Assembly (NCBI GenBank): GCA_016787805.1 | Contig: JAEUTY010000012.1 | Span: 62,001-126,000 of the forward strand | Direction of reading: 5' to 3' | DNA from: Flavobacterium sp. | GTDB taxonomy: Bacteria > Bacteroidota > Bacteroidia > Flavobacteriales > Flavobacteriaceae | Length of the DNA stretch: 64,000 nt | Shown here: positions 62,531-64,000 of the stretch, piece by piece | How positions within the stretch are numbered: position 1 is the first letter of the stretch | Layout of the letters: each line of letters starts with the position of its first letter | The notes under the pieces: model-generated | Databases searched by the model: none | The model's input: only the letters and a program-made list of their open reading frames with translations | What the model was told of the DNA's origin: nothing | Position numbers and translations under genes: made by a program

Positions 62531-63664
62531 ATGAAACTAGATAGAAAGGAAATTCTTAAAGCGTTAGAAACTATTACTATTGCTGGTGAAGGCAAAAACA
62601 TGGTGGAAAGTGGCGCAGTTAAAAATGTTATCACTTTTGGTGATGAGGTTGTCGTAGATTTGGTGCTCACAACGCCAGCCATGCACATAAAAAAACGGGC
62701 AGAAGACGATATTAAAAAATTAATAAACGAGCAATTTTCACCAGATGCTGTTGTAAAAGTAAATATCAAGGTTGAAGTAGCTGAAAATCCAAATCAAATC
62801 AAAGGCAAAGCCATTCCTGGAATCAGCAATATTATTGCCGTAGCTTCCGGAAAAGGCGGCGTTGGAAAGTCAACAACTACAGCCAATCTGGCCGTCTCGT
62901 TGGCGCGAATGGGTTTTAGAGTTGGAATACTCGATGCTGATATCTACGGACCAAGTATGCCAATCATGTTTGATGTTGAGAATGAAAAACCAATTTCGGT
63001 AGAAGTAGATGGGAAATCAAAAATGAAACCGATTGAGAGCTATGAAATCAAAATACTTTCCATCGGATTTTTTACTTCTCCGAGTCAAGCTGTAATTTGG
63101 CGTGGACCCATGGCTGCCAAAGCGCTAAACCAAATGATTTTTGATGCCGATTGGGGTCAACTCGATTTTATGCTCATCGATTTACCACCAGGAACAGGCG
63201 ATATTCACCTTTCCATTATGCAATCGTTGCCGGTTACGGGAGCGGTTGTGGTGAGTACACCTCAAGCTGTTGCCTTAGCCGATGCCAAAAAAGGAGTGTC
63301 GATGTTTCAATCAGAAGCGATCAATGTTCCAGTTTTAGGCATTATCGAAAACATGGCGTATTTCACTCCAGAAGAATTACCCAATAATAAATATTATATC
63401 TTTGGAAAAGAAGGAGCCAAAAACCTAGCTGAAGATTTACAAGTGCCTTTCTTGGGCGAAGTTCCACTGGTGCAAAGCATACGTGAAGCAGGAGATTATG
63501 GTCGTCCAGCAGCGATGCAAACAGCAACACCTTTGGAAAAAGTATACGAAGAAATTGCACGCAATGTAGTACGAGAAGTGGTGTATCGAAACGAACATTT
63601 AGCGCCAACCGAAGCCATCAAAATCACCACTATGGCAGGTTGTTCAGCGGTAAAAAAGAATTAG
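62531..63664 (+). CDS. Mrp/NBP35-family Fe-S carrier ATPase
   Basis: 377 aa from ATG 62531 (an in-frame TTG two codons earlier is less likely). N-terminal DUF59/MIP18-like domain (residues ~1-85), then the deviant Walker A SGKGGVGKSTTTANLA (106-121), DADIYGPSMP and DLPPGTGDIHLSIMQ. It carries or inserts Fe-S clusters. The C-terminal CxxC of related proteins is not seen here (a single Cys in MAGCSAVKKN). Adjacent to a NifU-like gene, the expected partner. Confidence 0.93.
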   Translation: MKLDRKEILKALETITIAGEGKNMVESGAVKNVITFGDEVVVDLVLTTPAMHIKKRAEDDIKKLINEQFSPDAVVKVNIKVEVAENPNQIKGKAIPGISNIIAVASGKGGVGKSTTTANLAVSLARMGFRVGILDADIYGPSMPIMFDVENEKPISVEVDGKSKMKPIESYEIKILSIGFFTSPSQAVIWRGPMAAKALNQMIFDADWGQLDFMLIDLPPGTGDIHLSIMQSLPVTGAVVVSTPQAVALADAKKGVSMFQSEAINVPVLGIIENMAYFTPEELPNNKYYIFGKEGAKNLAEDLQVPFLGEVPLVQSIREAGDYGRPAAMQTATPLEKVYEEIARNVVREVVYRNEHLAPTEAIKITTMAGCSAVKKN

Positions 63665-63678
63665 CCAATTGGTCTATT

Positions 63679-63752
63679 AGCCAATGTGTCAATTATCAAG
63701 TTTTAATAGCCACATTGCCGCATTGCCACATTAACAAATTGACACATTAACC
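63679..63752. repeat. Period-8 array forming a hairpin up to the nifU-like start
   Basis: Arms 63679-63694 and 63737-63752 (core AATGTGTCAATT against AATTGACACATT, one mismatch in the arm); the right arm ends 2 nt before the start codon. Period-8 units such as GCCGCATT and GCCACATT fill the loop. Confidence 0.8.
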
Positions 63753-63754
63753 AA

Positions 63755-63994
63755 ATGACAAACGAAGAATTGACTTTAAACATCGAAAAAGCACTGGAAG
63801 AAATCAGACCTTTCTTGAATTCGGATGGTGGCGATATTTCGTTGGTTTCTATTGAAGAGGAAAAACATGTAAAAGTCCGTTTTGAAGGCGCTTGCACAGG
63901 TTGTAGCGTCAATCAAATGACATTAAAAGCGGGAGTTGAAACGACTATAAAAAAGTATGCTCCGCAAATAGAAACAGTTGAAAATGTAATGTAA
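63755..63994 (+). CDS. NifU C-terminal-domain Fe-S scaffold protein
   Basis: 79 aa. It consists of the NifU C-terminal domain only, with the cluster ligands C47 and C50 in GACTGCSVNQMTLKAG and the acidic N-terminal helix RPFLNSDGGDISLVS. It holds a transient 4Fe-4S cluster, probably delivering it to or receiving it from the Mrp protein encoded 90 nt upstream. The 5' untranslated region is a hairpin-forming repeat. Confidence 0.93.
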   Translation: MTNEELTLNIEKALEEIRPFLNSDGGDISLVSIEEEKHVKVRFEGACTGCSVNQMTLKAGVETTIKKYAPQIETVENVM

Positions 63995-64000
63995 TCGCTT

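Overview
The window reads as chromosomal DNA of a low-GC member of the Bacteroidota, most probably Flavobacterium or a close relative in the Flavobacteriaceae. The evidence is type IX secretion (T9SS) C-terminal sorting domains, TonB-dependent receptors with carboxypeptidase-like N-domains, Bacteroidota-type promoters (TTG, 17-20 nt, TAnnTTTG), lineage-restricted families (DUF5686, DUF3098, DUF4271, DUF4296) and typical flavobacterial gene neighbourhoods. No rRNA, intact tRNA, CRISPR array or transposase gene was seen.

Positions 1-12,850 look like the right-hand part of an integrated genomic island. It opens with a metal-resistance operon: the end of a CusA/CzcA RND pump fused to a TolC-like domain, a His-rich adaptor lipoprotein, a Cys-rich HMA-like periplasmic protein, a SAM methyltransferase and a Zn/Cd/Pb-type P-type ATPase, closed by an intrinsic terminator at 6930-6967. 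About 1.4 kb without genes follows, packed with nested imperfect inverted repeats. After that comes a set of small, poorly characterised genes: a DUF6943-like protein, a 59-aa protein, an HNH/NUMOD4-like protein and a 145-aa protein on the plus strand; a 252-aa protein, a 26-aa leader ORF, a DVGG-repeat lipoprotein and a 58-aa membrane protein on the minus strand; and a 67-aa probable DNA-binding protein. The island appears to end at a 3' fragment of a tRNA gene, probably tRNA-Ser (12827-12850), which would be its attachment site.

From 12.9 kb onward the content is core chromosome: a PorT-like barrel, a PAP2-like protein, an ORF6N protein, rpoN, asnS, an RND/MMPL exporter, a CPA2 antiporter, DUF5686, frr-pyrH, truB-uppP-DUF3098-ftsX, leuS, a YugP-like peptidase, an Lrp regulator with a saccharopine-dehydrogenase-like enzyme, pckA, DUF4271-hemD, a mannosyltransferase-dihydroorotase-DUF4296 operon, tyrS and a LuxE-like protein. 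A surface block follows, with two T9SS-sorted proteins, a MORN-type protein, a beta-helix lipoprotein and a large TonB receptor. It is followed by a PhoB/PhoR-like two-component system, a glycosyltransferase with a metallophosphoesterase, trmB, a LysE-family exporter, an alkyltransferase-like protein, Mrp and a NifU-like Fe-S protein.

The least expected signals are in the DNA between and inside these genes. (1) A dispersed hairpin element of about 80-110 bp occurs four times with a conserved frame but exchangeable hairpin cores. (2) Short arrays with 6- to 8-nt periodicity, often 7, fill many spacers, frequently fold into hairpins, and also occur inside leuS and in the signal peptide of the metal-efflux adaptor. 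(3) The gene-free part of the island carries six nested palindromes. (4) The DVGG-repeat lipoprotein and its translationally overlapping neighbours form a small operon of unknown function.
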